DNA of 64,000 bases from an uncultured bacterium (GCA_949283655.1 CASDTH010000026.1:1-64000); one strand, 5' to 3'; shown: positions 8,988 through 19,634, numbered from the stretch's first letter. Made by a program: numbers and translations. Notes: a model not told the origin generated them from the sequence alone.

Positions 8988-11668
8988 GTTTCGCCATCAG
9001 CAAAGCGCTGATGCCTCCCCCCTGTTATTAAATATGTAAACGCCAGCGCCTGCTGCGCGAGCTCCTTCAAATCCATACCGCTCGGTTCAGTGGGGTAAGC
9101 GCCGCGCGCGAGCACCCATTTCCACTCCATGCGGAACCATTCCTCCGCCTGCTCACGGCCGCTGCGGCGATCCTTCTCGCCGCCGCAGAGCTCCGCCCGG
9201 CGCTGGGCAACCCATTTCTCCCACCGTGGGCGGTAGAAATCGTGCGTCAGCCCGGCCCACTGCTTGTTGGAATAATCGCGCAGGCCGCCCTCATTTGCCT
9301 GCCGGATCGAGCCCCAGGTGGTAATCAGGGCGCGGGCGTTGAATTCATAGAGATCACGAGTGAAATCATCCACTCCCTGTGCCAGCTTCTGTGCCCGCCG
9401 CAGCCATGTGCCGAGCAAGAATTCCCGGCGCGTGCCGAGCACCTGCTCCGTAAGGTCAATCAGGCGGAAAAAGCGGTCGCTGTAATCATCAAACGATGTA
9501 AGATCCTTTGCCTGATAGGCCTTGACCATAGAGCTGTGATACTCCTGCGCTGTGTTGGAGAGCACCTGCTTGACGCAATCCGCAAGATCAAAAAGGTAGC
9601 CGTCGCTCTGCTTGAAAGCATCATACTCCTCCAGCAGCAGGCGCACCGCCTGCTCAAACACATGCTTATCATAGCCGATCACCGCCGTGCCCCACGAAGA
9701 GGCGGAGCGGATACGGAAGGCCGGGCGCGCGTTGACGACGGATTCCGGCGCGCCCTCGCCATTGTGATTCAGCGAAGGGTTATAAACCGTTTTGCGCAGC
9801 AGGCGGAAAGCCTCCTGCGATGCGGGGCCTGGCGCGCCATAGCGCCGCGCGACATAATCATCCAGCCATTTGCCCAGCTCAATGGGGGCAAGCTCTTCCG
9901 GCGAAGCGCTCCAGGCCGTTTCAAAAAACAGGTCGAAGAGAACCGGGTTGCTGAATGTCGCCTCCGGCGTGATGCCGATACCCGCCATACACGTTGCGCT
10001 GTTTGCTGCGCGGGCCACCTCGCTTGCCACCGTATCCATGTGCCCGTTGAGGCCCATGCGGCCGCCGAAATTATTGAGCATACACCACAGCCAGGGCGTG
10101 CGGTCGAACTCCCCGCCCGCCCAGGCCTCCCAGTGCGGGCGCGCCTCTGCGTAGAGATCCAGCACCAGCGCGTGCTCCTTCTGCCCATGTAAGCCATGCA
10201 GCAGAGCCTTAGAGGGATTCCGGCCCCAGGATTGGATCACCCACACGCTCTGCGGATCGTTTTTCAGCATTTCATCCAGCACAAACCGCGCCATCCGCCT
10301 GGGGGACATGAGGCCGCTTCGCCCGCCCTCATGGAAGGGATCGGTGGCGTAATAATGGCTCACCGCGCCAAACACCTCCCGCTGGCAGCGGTAAAAAAGC
10401 TGCGCCAGCCTGCGGTAGGCCGCCGTTGTGGTTTTGAGCATCGCCGGGCGCGGGAAGCCATTCCATAGCCCCTGCGGGATCACCCTGGCATCCCGCACCT
10501 TTTGCCTGATATCGGCAGGCGCCATGCCGCTGTAGCCCTGTAAAACCGGCTGCATCCCGAGGCGCCGCATCAGCCGGTGATTACGCCGCGCAAGCTCGGT
10601 GCGCGCATGGAACCATGTGTCGTGCACCGGGCCGCCGAAGCCGCTGATATTCGCCATATAGGCCCACGCATAGTAAGCGGGGCCCGCCAAAAAATCCTTG
10701 CACTCCATGTGTGTATAGCCGAGCGCGGTGAGGAAACGCCGCCAGACCTCCTCCTGGGCTGTAATATCCAGCACGAGGTTGACCCCGTTCATCGCAAGCC
10801 AGTAGAGCTCACGCCTCCACTCCGCTTCATCCCAGAACGCCATTGTGTAGGAAAGCGTGCAGTAGTTGTAGCTGTAGCGCACCGCAAACGGCGTTTCACG
10901 GCGCACGGGCTCCCCTACCGGAGGCGGGGCTTCCGGCAGCTTCACCTGAAAGCTCATCTGTGAAACATGTGCATTACAGCAATATTTCAGATAGTGGTTG
11001 AATCCCACCGCCAGGCAGACACCGGTGCGGCCCGTGATAGCGACCCTGCCGCCCTCATCGGAGAGCTCAAAATAATCCCGGCCCGGATTCCGCCCGTTTT
11101 CCGCAAGGCGCAGCGTGAACCACTCCGCATGCTCCTCCCCGACGGTGTAGGCGATGAGCCCGCGCGCCTCGCGCAGCGTATCCTCCTGCGTGACGGGCGC
11201 ACTGTATTCGGATTGATCAAAGCTGACAGGGGGCATAAACGATACAGGCGTGCACTGCTCCGCCGCCGGCTCACCGTAGGCCTCCACCCCGCAGAGGATC
11301 GCTGTGCTGGAAGCGCTGTTATAAGTGACCCGCACGCGCAAAAACCGCGCCTCACAATCGATTGCAAACACATCACCCTGCAGCGGGCAGAGGGTTTCCT
11401 CCGTCTTCTGCGCAATGCGGGCAAAATCCACCCCATCACGGCTTGCGTACACATCAAACAGGGAAGCGCCTACAGACGGCGTGTGGATTACCACACGGGA
11501 GAGGTGAAAGCATCCCTCCAGATCAATCTGCGCATAAGCGGGGTAAAGGTCGGAAGTCCATTGAGTGGCGGGGTTACCATCTGTAATACAGGCCGCCTTT
11601 TCCCGGTTTTCATTGGTATGTACGGGTTTGTGCAGCGCCAGATTCGCTTGACTCACAGTGACAGGCAT
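8924..11668 (-). CDS. Alpha-N-acetylglucosaminidase, GH89 family, with N-terminal CBM32-like domain
   Basis: 914 aa. Residues about 5-140 form an F5/8 type C (CBM32-like) domain (NLALHKPVHTNENREKAACI). The NAGLU core follows, with RYSYNYCTLSYTMAFWD, GYSGMAPADI, DPFHEGG and WLWCMLNNFGGRMGLNGHM, all characteristic of GH89. The enzyme removes terminal alpha-GlcNAc, for example from gastric-type mucin glycans or heparan-type chains. The ATG at 11668 follows ggaggaag; the longer frame has no site. No signal peptide is visible, which implies cytoplasmic action on imported glycans or non-classical export. The last 64 bases overlap the next gene. Confidence 0.92.
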   Translation of the reverse strand: MPVTVSQANLALHKPVHTNENREKAACITDGNPATQWTSDLYPAYAQIDLEGCFHLSRVVIHTPSVGASLFDVYASRDGVDFARIAQKTEETLCPLQGDVFAIDCEARFLRVRVTYNSASSTAILCGVEAYGEPAAEQCTPVSFMPPVSFDQSEYSAPVTQEDTLREARGLIAYTVGEEHAEWFTLRLAENGRNPGRDYFELSDEGGRVAITGRTGVCLAVGFNHYLKYCCNAHVSQMSFQVKLPEAPPPVGEPVRRETPFAVRYSYNYCTLSYTMAFWDEAEWRRELYWLAMNGVNLVLDITAQEEVWRRFLTALGYTHMECKDFLAGPAYYAWAYMANISGFGGPVHDTWFHARTELARRNHRLMRRLGMQPVLQGYSGMAPADIRQKVRDARVIPQGLWNGFPRPAMLKTTTAAYRRLAQLFYRCQREVFGAVSHYYATDPFHEGGRSGLMSPRRMARFVLDEMLKNDPQSVWVIQSWGRNPSKALLHGLHGQKEHALVLDLYAEARPHWEAWAGGEFDRTPWLWCMLNNFGGRMGLNGHMDTVASEVARAANSATCMAGIGITPEATFSNPVLFDLFFETAWSASPEELAPIELGKWLDDYVARRYGAPGPASQEAFRLLRKTVYNPSLNHNGEGAPESVVNARPAFRIRSASSWGTAVIGYDKHVFEQAVRLLLEEYDAFKQSDGYLFDLADCVKQVLSNTAQEYHSSMVKAYQAKDLTSFDDYSDRFFRLIDLTEQVLGTRREFLLGTWLRRAQKLAQGVDDFTRDLYEFNARALITTWGSIRQANEGGLRDYSNKQWAGLTHDFYRPRWEKWVAQRRAELCGGEKDRRSGREQAEEWFRMEWKWVLARGAYPTEPSGMDLKELAQQALAFTYLITGGRHQRFADGETCKNTGMIRSCSLRAHNWMKM

Positions 11669-11747
11669 CGCTCTTCCTCCATCCTTTTTACGAAACTCAC
11701 AATCGGCCACAGCCCCCTCACAGAAAAGAGGAGCCGTGGCCATACGT

Positions 11748-14294
11748 TTATTCGTCAAAGCTATCATCATCTTGTACGGCAGGGAGATCATCCGACATGG
11801 CGTTCATCTCCAGCCACTGCTGCTTAGAGATGAGCACCTTGCGCGGCTTGCTGCCCTCAAAGGGGCCGACGATGCCGCGTGTTTCCAGCTCGTCCACCAA
11901 CCGGGCCGCGCGTGCATAGCCGAGCCGCAGCCGCCTTTGCAGCAGCGTGGTAGAGGCCATCTGCGCCTCCACGACCACCTCAATGGCCTTGGGAAGCATT
12001 TCATCAGAGTCGCCTTCCTCCTCCGCATCCGCCGCGCCGTTCTTCTTTTTCTCCGCAGCGGCCTGCCGGTCGATCTCCTGAATGACGTCGTCATCGTAAT
12101 TGGCATTCTCCTGCCCCTTGATGAACTCCACCACCGATTCCACTTCGTCATCCGAGAGGAAGCAGCCCTGAATGCGCACCGGCTTATTGGTGCCGACGGG
12201 GCTGAAAAGCATATCACCGTTGCCAAGCAGCTTCTCTGCACCGGACATGTCCAGAATCGTGCGCGAATCCACCTGGGAGGAAACCGAAAGGGCAATTCTG
12301 CTCGGGATATTCGCCTTGATGATGCCGGTGATCACATCGACGGAGGGGCGCTGCGTGGCGATGACCAGATGCATACCCGCTGCGCGCGCCATCTGGGCGA
12401 GGCGGCAGATGGAATCCTCCACCTCATTGGGTGCAGCCATCATGAGATCAGATAATTCATCGATAAAAATTACCACGCTGGGCAGCGGCGTCTTCTCCGG
12501 GTCCTTTTTGCAGAGCTTGTTATAGCCCGCCATATCGCGCACATTGTTATCTGCAAAGAGCTTGTAGCGGTTGAGCATTTCCGTCACCGCCCAGCCGAGC
12601 GCACCCGCCGCCTTACGCGGATCGGAAACGACGGGCACCAGCAGGTGCGGGATGCCGTTATAAATGCTCAGCTCCACCTTTTTGGGATCGATCATAAGGA
12701 GCTTGACCTCATCTGGCCGCGCATTATAGAGCAGGCTGACGATCATGGAATTCAGGCACACGGATTTACCAGAGCCGGTCGTGCCTGCGATGAGCAGATG
12801 GGGCATCTTCGCCAGATCCGCACAGGTGACGTTGCCCGCGATATCCTTGCCAAGCGCGACGTTGAGCTTGCTCTTCGCCTGCTGGAAGGCCGGCGTTTCA
12901 ATGATTTCACGCAGGGTAACCATGGTGCGCGTACGGTTGGGGATTTCAATGCCAACAGCGGCTTTATTAGGGATCGGAGCCTCGATGCGCACACCGGAGG
13001 CCGCCAGATTCAAAGCGATATCATCCGCCAGATTGGAAATACGGTTGATCCGCACACCTGCCGAAGGCTGGAGCTCATAGCGTGTAACAGCCGGCCCGCG
13101 GCTGATATCCACAATTTTCGTCTCCACGCCAAAGCTTTTGAGCGTATCCACCAGCTTGCGGGCGTTGGCCTTGAGCTCCTCGCTGTAATTAAAGGAATCC
13201 GCCGCCTTCGGCTTCTCCAGACAATCAAATGGCGGCAATGTATAATCCTCGCTGCTCTCCTGTGTGCGGGCGGCAGCTGCCTCCGCCCGTTGGGGAGCCG
13301 CAGGGGGCCTGGTGGCTTTGCGGATGATATCATCCAGCGCAAAGGCCGGCTGTGGCACTTTTTCCTGTGGAAAAGACTCCTCCGGCGGGACGTCGCCTGG
13401 CTGCAGCGCATCGGAATCCTCTGGCATTTGGGCTTCAGGCGTATTCTTCTCCACTTTTCGGGCCTGTGTGCCAAAGAGGACCTCTGGCGGCAGGTCAGGC
13501 AGCGGAGCGGTTGCGCCCGGCAAATCCAGCGGCACATCCGGGTCAAAGCCTTTCTTAAAAGACTTTTTACTCTTTTTCTCCCTCCGGTGGGGCAGCGAGC
13601 CCGACTGCTCTGCCGCAACGGTATCCTCCGCCCCCCTTACAGGAGCTTCTTTCGCTGAATGCTCGCGCGGCGGACGCGGGTGCTCCTCCCGTTCCTGCAA
13701 ACGCGCCGCAACCGCCGGCCAGGAAAGCAGCGTCAAATCCACCATCAGCAATAAAAGCACCGTCACCACAGCAGGCGCTTTGCCAAAGAATAAAAGAATC
13801 CCACCGAGCATGGCACCCAGAGCGCCGCCGCCTACGCCTCCAAAGCCGAGCGTATAGGCTTCTTTCAAATCCGACACCCAGCTCGCGCCTGCCGCGTCAT
13901 GCCCAAGAATATGTAACGCACTGCTCAGTAAAAGGATCAAAATAGCCAGCTGCACACCTCGCATGACCTGCGGCTCCTGCACCCGGCGCAGGAACAAAAG
14001 CACGGCAAAATAAACGAGCAGGCCGATCCATAAAAACACGCACCACCCGAACACACCCAGCAAAAAGCCCTGCACTGTGCTCCACAGGCTTTGACCCGGC
14101 ACTACGGCCAGGCAAAAAAGGAACACGGCCAGAATCAACAGCAGGATCCCGTCCCGCTGGCCGGCGCGCCGCAGACGGCGCTCCTCCTCCTGCCTGTGCG
14201 CTTTTGCAGGCTGGCGGGCACTGGCTTTGGCGCCAGCTCCCGCGCCCGTTTTCTTTTTTGCCGCAGAGGACTTTTTTTTGGTTTGACTGGCCAT
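11748..14294 (-). CDS. spoIIIE: DNA translocase FtsK/SpoIIIE
   Basis: 848 aa: basic N-terminus, four transmembrane helices (about residues 50-170), a low-complexity linker (about 190-340), then the RecA-like motor with Walker [21 protein letters not shown]alker B and [18 protein letters not shown], and a C-terminal winged-helix gamma domain ([22 protein letters not shown]) that reads KOPS/SRS sites. It pumps chromosomal DNA through the division or sporulation septum. Neighbouring tepA and ylzJ match the surroundings of spoIIIE in Bacillus. The ATG at 14294 is preferred over one 12 bases earlier that touches the aagga site. Confidence 0.95.
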   Translation of the reverse strand: MASQTKKKSSAAKKKTGAGAGAKASARQPAKAHRQEEERRLRRAGQRDGILLLILAVFLFCLAVVPGQSLWSTVQGFLLGVFGWCVFLWIGLLVYFAVLLFLRRVQEPQVMRGVQLAILILLLSSALHILGHDAAGASWVSDLKEAYTLGFGGVGGGALGAMLGGILLFFGKAPAVVTVLLLLMVDLTLLSWPAVAARLQEREEHPRPPREHSAKEAPVRGAEDTVAAEQSGSLPHRREKKSKKSFKKGFDPDVPLDLPGATAPLPDLPPEVLFGTQARKVEKNTPEAQMPEDSDALQPGDVPPEESFPQEKVPQPAFALDDIIRKATRPPAAPQRAEAAAARTQESSEDYTLPPFDCLEKPKAADSFNYSEELKANARKLVDTLKSFGVETKIVDISRGPAVTRYELQPSAGVRINRISNLADDIALNLAASGVRIEAPIPNKAAVGIEIPNRTRTMVTLREIIETPAFQQAKSKLNVALGKDIAGNVTCADLAKMPHLLIAGTTGSGKSVCLNSMIVSLLYNARPDEVKLLMIDPKKVELSIYNGIPHLLVPVVSDPRKAAGALGWAVTEMLNRYKLFADNNVRDMAGYNKLCKKDPEKTPLPSVVIFIDELSDLMMAAPNEVEDSICRLAQMARAAGMHLVIATQRPSVDVITGIIKANIPSRIALSVSSQVDSRTILDMSGAEKLLGNGDMLFSPVGTNKPVRIQGCFLSDDEVESVVEFIKGQENANYDDDVIQEIDRQAAAEKKKNGAADAEEEGDSDEMLPKAIEVVVEAQMASTTLLQRRLRLGYARAARLVDELETRGIVGPFEGSKPRKVLISKQQWLEMNAMSDDLPAVQDDDSFDE

Positions 14295-14371
14295 GGTTTT
14301 GCACATTCCTTTCGAGGCCCCGCCCCGTTATTAAAAGTATCTACCCCGCACGCCGCCACAGTGGCGCAGCG

Positions 14372-15244
14372 TTAAACAAGCCCTGCGTATTCCAGCGCGC
14401 TGAAAATCACTACCGCCGCGCCAAGCACAAGGCAATAATAGCCGAAGAATTTGAATTTATCCTTTTTCACAAGCCACTCGAGCACTTTGATCGCCGCCAC
14501 ACCGACAGCGGCCGCGACTACAACGCCAAGGATCACGTAACCCCACTCAATGGGCTCCTGAGCGGCAACAGCATCCTTCAACTCCATCAGGTTCGCTGCC
14601 AAAATGGCCGGAATGCCCAGAATGAAGGAATACTGCACCATATAATCCCGATTAACGCCGCACATCATGCCGGTGGAAATCGTAGAGCCAGACCGGGAAA
14701 CGCCCGGCAAGCTTGCAGCCAGCATCTGCGCAAGGCCGATGGCGACGGCGTCCCGCCCCTCCACGCGAGGGTGCACCTTGCGATGGCGGTACCTCCAGGT
14801 GCCAAATAGCAGCAGGAATGCAGTGAGCAGGAAGCAGAAGCCCTCCACCATGATATCCTGATCCTCTGCAAGCGCTCCCACAGCGTCCATCAGGCTCCGT
14901 CCACCTCCGACTGGCAAAAGGAGAAGGAGCAGCGGCACGCAGGAAATTACAAACATCACAAGCATGTGTTGTGTATCGTCCATATTTTTCCACTTAAATT
15001 TCCCTGTGAAAATATCCCGCAGCATGGAGAAAAAGGCCACAAGAAGTTTCCAAATTGTTTTATAATACACCAGAAAAACGGCAAGCAGCGTGCCCAGGTG
15101 CAGCATCACGGTGAAAAACAGGGAACCCTCCCCGCTGATATGTAAAAAATGCTGCGCGAGCGAAAGATGCCCACTGCTGGAGATCGGCAGGAACTCCGTG
15201 ATCCCCTGCACAATTCCGAGAATGATCGCCTTGAGAACCGTCAT
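14372..15244 (-). CDS. uppP: Undecaprenyl-diphosphatase UppP (BacA)
   Basis: 290-aa polytopic membrane enzyme that recycles undecaprenyl pyrophosphate to the monophosphate for peptidoglycan and other envelope glycans, and gives bacitracin tolerance. Family motifs are GITEFLPISSSGHL near the N-terminus and PGVSRSGST in the middle, both part of the active site. The ATG at 15244 has ggagg 12 bases upstream; the longer open frame is not supported. It lies between ylzJ and spoIIIE on the same strand. Confidence 0.96.
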   Translation of the reverse strand: MTVLKAIILGIVQGITEFLPISSSGHLSLAQHFLHISGEGSLFFTVMLHLGTLLAVFLVYYKTIWKLLVAFFSMLRDIFTGKFKWKNMDDTQHMLVMFVISCVPLLLLLLPVGGGRSLMDAVGALAEDQDIMVEGFCFLLTAFLLLFGTWRYRHRKVHPRVEGRDAVAIGLAQMLAASLPGVSRSGSTISTGMMCGVNRDYMVQYSFILGIPAILAANLMELKDAVAAQEPIEWGYVILGVVVAAAVGVAAIKVLEWLVKKDKFKFFGYYCLVLGAAVVIFSALEYAGLV

Positions 15245-15377
15245 CTGAAATAATCCCTCCAAATTTATAATATTGAGAGCCACCGCTCCCCCACTCCGGC
15301 AACGTAGCCAGCGCTTTGCCCCATACGATCTATGTACGCCCCGCTCGCCGCCGGTATCACAGAACGAGGGGCTGCCC

Positions 15378-15593
15378 TCACCGCCGCAGGGCTGCGCGAT
15401 AAACACGGCCCGGTGCGAGCGCGGGGTTTAGAAAATCAAAAGGGTTGGTCGAAATCAGGCTCTGGATCACCGGCCCCTCTGGGCCAGATGTGCACTCCAC
15501 ACCGCCGCAACCGCGCGGATAAAACGATGGCCGCACAGCGGGCGCCGGCGGAAAAATCTCAGCCTGTGAAAGGATCGTGTAGAGCATATTCAC
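15378..15593 (-). CDS. ylzJ: YlzJ-like protein
   Basis: 71 aa. It begins [13 protein letters not shown] (after two residues) and contains [21 protein letters not shown], matching the YlzJ-like family pattern in which a conserved STNP-FL-P-PG block ends the protein. Its start overlaps the tepA stop by 4 bases (ATGA), so it is translationally coupled. In Bacillus subtilis ylzJ sits between tepA and spoIIIE; here uppP is inserted between. Function unknown. The 133 bases between it and uppP hold no gene. Confidence 0.85.
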   Translation of the reverse strand: MNMLYTILSQAEIFPPAPAVRPSFYPRGCGGVECTSGPEGPVIQSLISTNPFDFLNPALAPGRVYRAALRR

Positions 15594-16372
15594 TCACCGC
15601 CCTTCCCCTTCCCCTGCTCCTGCTCAATCAGGCCATAGAGGCAATCCATCGCATCCGACAGGCCGCCGAGGGAATCGATCAGCCCCTCCTTGACGGCGTC
15701 CTCTCCGTTGAGCACCGTGCCGACGTCCATCATCAGCTCCCCTGTCTCCATCATCAGGCGGCGAAACTCCTCTGAGGTGATGTTGGAATTTTCACAGACA
15801 AAGCGGACGATCCGCTCCTGCATCTTATCAAAATAGGAGAGTGTTTGCGGCACGCCGATGACAAGGCCGTTCATCCGCACGGGATGAATCGTCATGGTGG
15901 CCGACGGCACGATGAACGACCGCTTTGCAGACACCGCCAGCGGTACGCCGATGGAATGGCCGCCGCCGAGCACAAGCGACACCGTCGGCTTTTTCATCCC
16001 GGCGATGAGCTCCGCAATGGCGAGCCCCGCCTCAATGTCGCCGCCGACCGTATTGAGGATGATGAGCAGGCCTTCGATCTCCCGGCTCTCCTCAATGGCG
16101 ACGAGCTGCGGGATGACATGCTCATACTTCGTCGTTTTGTTCTGAGGCGGCAGGATATAATGCCCCTCGATCTGGCCGATGATGGTCAGGCAATGCACAA
16201 AATGGCCGTTTTTATCCACCGTGATAGAGCCGGTCTCAATAATCTGGCGGATATCATCCTGCACCTGGCCGCTGTTGTCAGAGCCGCCGCTTGTGTTTTC
16301 CTGCTCGCTATCCGGGGCGGAGAGCGGCGGCTGCTCTGTGGTAAAGGCCGTGGCCAGCTTTGCTTGCTTCAT
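15590..16372 (-). CDS. tepA: ClpP-family translocation-enhancing protein TepA
   Basis: 260-aa ClpP/crotonase-fold serine protease. The nucleophile is in [18 protein letters not shown] and the histidine in [13 protein letters not shown], with [18 protein letters not shown] building the substrate groove. The first about 50 residues are low complexity. TepA (YlfB) in Bacillus degrades secretory signal peptides and is expressed around sporulation. It has a good promoter about 100 bases upstream and is first in the tepA-ylzJ-uppP-spoIIIE run. Confidence 0.92.
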   Translation of the reverse strand: MKQAKLATAFTTEQPPLSAPDSEQENTSGGSDNSGQVQDDIRQIIETGSITVDKNGHFVHCLTIIGQIEGHYILPPQNKTTKYEHVIPQLVAIEESREIEGLLIILNTVGGDIEAGLAIAELIAGMKKPTVSLVLGGGHSIGVPLAVSAKRSFIVPSATMTIHPVRMNGLVIGVPQTLSYFDKMQERIVRFVCENSNITSEEFRRLMMETGELMMDVGTVLNGEDAVKEGLIDSLGGLSDAMDCLYGLIEQEQGKGKGGE

Positions 16373-16473
16373 GGTGAAAGCTCCCTTCCGTTGCTAAAAT
16401 CGTTGCTATTTTGCCCGAAAACAGAAGGGTTATCACAAAAAGCGGCCCGCCCGGCGAAAAAGCCTGACGGTTT

Positions 16474-16502
16474 ATTATACCAGCTTTTCAATGGAAGGGC
16501 AA
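16474..16502 (-). promoter_or_regulatory. Promoter of tepA
   Basis: On the minus strand ttgccc (16497-16502), 17 bases, tataat (16474-16479). The leader to the tepA ATG is about 95 bases. The rest of the 16373-16749 gap holds a short perfect hairpin (gccagag-agc-ctctggc, 16599-16615) and no gene. Confidence 0.75.
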
Positions 16503-16749
16503 CCGCAGAAAAGCCACGAAAAAACGCGGCATTTTCAAATGTTACTTTACAAAAAAGAAAAAATATGCTTTACTGTAGCCAAAATACCCTCCCCAGAGGC
16601 CAGAGAGCCTCTGGCATAGAAACCGGTTGGGGCACCCTGGCAAGGCGGCTCAAACCACTGCTCTCCCCTTTCCGCGCTGTAAGCCTTCCTTATCAGAGTG
16701 TCTGCAATCTCATTATTGTATTATAGAATATTCAAAAGAGGCGCAATTT

Positions 16750-17208
16750 ATGAAACGAAAGACAAAGCATCGCTTGCTTCTCGCGGCAATCCTCCTGCTC
16801 TGCCTGCTGCTCGCCGGGCTGGCCGCCTGGGCCGTGTCAGAATATCGCAGCGCGCCGCGCACCTCGCAGGAGATCTATGCCTCAAACTGGGGGCTCAGCA
16901 TCCCGAGCGGCTGCGAGGAGCTCTATCAAAAGAAGGATCCCGTCAGCTTCCACGGGGATGGCCGCCAGTACACAGTTTACAGCGTGCCTGATCTCCAATC
17001 CGATTTTTTCAGCGGCTTCTCCAGCGAGCAAAACAGCGAGCTTGAGGCAGCGGTGCAATCGCTGCTCACAGGGCTGGAGGTGCCGGAGGACAAATGGCCG
17101 GATGTGAGCCAATGCCAGTGGAAGGCCTTGCAGAAATACTATAACCGCCTGTATCTGCTCCTCGATGAAGAACGCGCGGAGCTCTATTTGGTAGAGAGAT
17201 TAGCATGA
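16750..17208 (+). CDS. Membrane-anchored protein of unknown function
   Basis: 152 aa. A short basic N-terminus (MKRKTKHR) is followed by one hydrophobic helix (LLLAAILLLCLLLAGLAAWAV, residues 9-29) and about 120 residues predicted outside the cell. No family is recognised; the external part includes YASNWGLSIPSGCEELYQ. The ATG at 16750 follows aaagaggcg; the longer open frame includes upstream intergenic sequence. It is monocistronic, with a terminator directly after. Confidence 0.75.
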   Translation: MKRKTKHRLLLAAILLLCLLLAGLAAWAVSEYRSAPRTSQEIYASNWGLSIPSGCEELYQKKDPVSFHGDGRQYTVYSVPDLQSDFFSGFSSEQNSELEAAVQSLLTGLEVPEDKWPDVSQCQWKALQKYYNRLYLLLDEERAELYLVERLA

Positions 17209-17212
17209 GCAA

Positions 17213-17246
17213 AATCCCTTTTCCGCAGGCAAGGTTGGAAGGGTTT
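17213..17246 (+). terminator. Terminator after the membrane-anchored protein gene
   Basis: cccttttcc pairs imperfectly with ggaaggg, followed by a run of six T. Confidence 0.65.
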
Positions 17247-17298
17247 TTTCTCTTATCCCAGCAAATCATATTGATTGAACAATAATTCGATAAAACAC

Positions 17299-17328
17299 TT
17301 GACGATACTGCAATTCACCTGTTAAAAT
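17299..17328 (+). promoter_or_regulatory. Promoter of the SLH-domain esterase gene
   Basis: ttgacg (17299-17304), 18 bases, taaaat (17323-17328), about 40 bases before the start codon. Confidence 0.7.
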
Positions 17329-17372
17329 ATGAACATCCTATGAACAACCAATTTACTTGGAGGGATTGCAGC

Positions 17373-18851
17373 ATGAAAAAAATTTGGAAACGCACACTAT
17401 GCCTCGTGCTGGTGTTTGCATTGCTCGCCGGCATGAGCGTTTGCTTCGCCGGGAACGATGGCAAACAGTATCACGATTACGGCACCTATGTTTTGCTGGG
17501 CGACAGCATCGCGGCCGGGTATAGCGACGTTGAGCCGGTGGATTGCGAATTCACCAGGGTTGAGGGCTCCTACAGCGCCATTGTCGCCGACACGATCGGG
17601 GCGGAGCTGATCCCCATGGCCTGCCCTGGCTTCCGCACCATTGACATGCGCTACATCTTTGAGGATGACTATGTGCCCGATCAATACCTCTTCCACGATG
17701 TGGCGGATAAGGCTGCGATGGAGGCGCGGATTCCGCAAATCCGCCAGGCTGTCGCCGACGCAGGCCTGATCACGCTGGGCGTGGGCGGAAACGATGTGGG
17801 CAGCTATCTCGCCTGGGTGATGACCGACGCCATTGCCAAGGGCGGTATGTTTGATGATTTCGTTACGGCGGCGAAAGATTTGCTCGCCCGTGCCGGCGTG
17901 GAGGATGATAACCTGACTGCGCTGCTGGATCTCGCCGCTACGATGGGCGTGCTGCCCAATGTGATTCAGGCGCTCCCCTCCGCCATCTATGTGGCTGTCA
18001 CCACCTATTTGAGCAACTGGAATCACGTGATTGAGGATATTTACCGCCTGAACCCCGATGTGACGCTGCTGGTAACCGGTCTGTTCGACACAGGCTATAA
18101 AACAGAAGAGGATCTGACGGCGGAAAACGCTTCTTCGATCGACCATCAGGTTGCGCAGCTCATCGTGGACATGATTAACGCGCCGATGAAGGCTGGCGCC
18201 AGCCGCTATGGCTACCTCTACATTGACACAAGCGGCACGCTCACCGACGTGGCCCACCCCAACGCGGCCGGCCACCAGCACATTGCGGAACGGATTCTGG
18301 AGGCCCTGCCCGAGGCAGGCATCCCGTTCACCGATGTGCACGCGGGCAGCAGCGCTTATGAAGCGGTGAAATATGTCTATCAGCATGGCATCATGGCCGG
18401 CACGGCGGAGACAACCTTCTCCCCAAATGCTTCCATGACGCGCGCGCAGGCGGTGGAGGCGCTGTATCGTATGGCGGGTTCTCCGGATGTGAGCGGTCTC
18501 GCTGAGCCGTTTTATGATGTGGCTGCCAACACGCCATCCCGTGATGCCATTGTATGGGCCTACACCTCCGGGATTGCAAGCGGCGTGATCACAGGCGCTC
18601 TGTTCTGCCCCAACGCGGCGATTTCCCGCGCACAGCTGGCGGCCATGCTTTACCGCTACGCAGGCTCCCCGGCCGTATCGGGCAGTCTGAAGGCGATCGA
18701 TCAGTATCTCATCCCGCCTTACGCGAGAGATGCCGTGCTCTGGGCCACAGCAAACGGCGTTATCCCGGCCTCCGGCGCTACCTTCTGCCCGCTGAAAGCG
18801 GCCACGAGGGCCGAAGCCGCCTACGGAATTTGGCAAACCAGCACACTTTGA
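17373..18851 (+). CDS. SGNH/GDSL esterase with C-terminal S-layer homology domains
   Basis: 492 aa. A signal peptide (residues 1-28, ending SVCFA) precedes an SGNH hydrolase domain with block I LLGDSIAAGYSD, block III LGVGGNDVG and block V DVAHPNAAGHQH (the Asp-His pair). Three SLH repeats follow (first FTDVHAGSSAYEAVKYVYQ), expected to tether the enzyme to secondary cell-wall polymers. It probably removes acyl groups from surface or dietary polysaccharides; the substrate cannot be read from the sequence. The ATG follows ggaggg; an in-frame ATG 33 bases earlier lacks a site. Confidence 0.92.
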   Translation: MKKIWKRTLCLVLVFALLAGMSVCFAGNDGKQYHDYGTYVLLGDSIAAGYSDVEPVDCEFTRVEGSYSAIVADTIGAELIPMACPGFRTIDMRYIFEDDYVPDQYLFHDVADKAAMEARIPQIRQAVADAGLITLGVGGNDVGSYLAWVMTDAIAKGGMFDDFVTAAKDLLARAGVEDDNLTALLDLAATMGVLPNVIQALPSAIYVAVTTYLSNWNHVIEDIYRLNPDVTLLVTGLFDTGYKTEEDLTAENASSIDHQVAQLIVDMINAPMKAGASRYGYLYIDTSGTLTDVAHPNAAGHQHIAERILEALPEAGIPFTDVHAGSSAYEAVKYVYQHGIMAGTAETTFSPNASMTRAQAVEALYRMAGSPDVSGLAEPFYDVAANTPSRDAIVWAYTSGIASGVITGALFCPNAAISRAQLAAMLYRYAGSPAVSGSLKAIDQYLIPPYARDAVLWATANGVIPASGATFCPLKAATRAEAAYGIWQTSTL

Positions 18852-18871
18852 TATCGACATATCGCAAAGCC

Positions 18872-18914
18872 GCCCCTCTCGCGCAGAAGCAAGCTGCGCG
18901 AGAGGGGCCTTTTC
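18872..18914 (+). terminator. Terminator of the SLH esterase gene
   Basis: 15-base perfect stem (18872-18886 with 18894-18908) followed by cttttc. Confidence 0.88.
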
Positions 18915-19028
18915 ATGGGCCAAAACGGGGATCCCCATCTCTTGCTTTTCCGCCGGTCCATGCGATATAATAAAAGCTGGACGCCCTATGTCTTTCCCCT
19001 ATCATCAAGATGAAAGGAAGTTTTCACC

Positions 19029-19541
19029 ATGCTCAACGAAAAAGTTGCCGCGCTGCTCAACACCCAGGTCAACAAGGAGTTTTATTCCGCCTACCTGTAT
19101 CTCCACTTTGCAAATTTCTATACGGAGCAGGGTCTCAGCGGCTTTGCTAACTGGTATCAGGTGCAGGCGCAGGAGGAGCGCGATCACGCCATGCTGATGG
19201 TGCAGTACCTGCAAAATAACGACGCAAAGGTCACCTTTGAGGCAATCGCAAAGCCAGACGCTGCGCTCAGCGAGAATATGGACCCGCTCAAGGCCGGCCT
19301 CGCACACGAGCAGTATGTCACCAGCCTGATCCACACGATCTATGAGGCGGCCTACGAGGCGAAGGATTTCCGCACCATGCAGTTCCTCGACTGGTTCGTC
19401 AAGGAGCAGGGCGAGGAGGAGACAAACGCCGCCGATCTGATTAAAAAAATGGAGCTGTTCGGCACAGATGCGAAGGGCCTGTATATGCTCGATCAGGAGT
19501 TGGCTGGCCGCGTCTATGCCGCACCCAGCCTAACGCTTTAA
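19029..19541 (+). CDS. ftnA: Bacterial non-heme ferritin
   Basis: 170-aa four-helix ferritin that oxidises Fe(II) and stores iron. Ferroxidase ligands are visible: Glu in NKEFYSAYLYL, the Glu-x-x-His pair in QEERDHAML, and the acidic VKEQGEEE in helix 4. Length is normal for FtnA. There is an aaaggaag site before the ATG and a tataat box about 60 bases upstream with a weak -35. It is monocistronic and ends at a strong hairpin. Confidence 0.96.
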   Translation: MLNEKVAALLNTQVNKEFYSAYLYLHFANFYTEQGLSGFANWYQVQAQEERDHAMLMVQYLQNNDAKVTFEAIAKPDAALSENMDPLKAGLAHEQYVTSLIHTIYEAAYEAKDFRTMQFLDWFVKEQGEEETNAADLIKKMELFGTDAKGLYMLDQELAGRVYAAPSLTL

Positions 19542-19587
19542 AAAGCGCTGCTCGCGCCATAACGGGCGGCAGATTGATCTACACAAC

Positions 19588-19634
19588 AAAAACCGGATCA
19601 GAACGTGCACAGCCGCTCGCTCTGATCCGGTTTT
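19588..19634 (+). terminator. Terminator of ferritin gene
   Basis: aaaaccggatcaga (19588-19601) pairs with tctgatccggtttt (19621-19634), ending in T residues. It is symmetrical and could serve the convergent AraC gene too. Confidence 0.88.

Noticed and set aside
17397..18938. 513-codon minus-strand frame opposite the SLH esterase
   Set aside because: The plus-strand gene has signal peptide, catalytic motifs and SLH repeats; the antisense frame has none.
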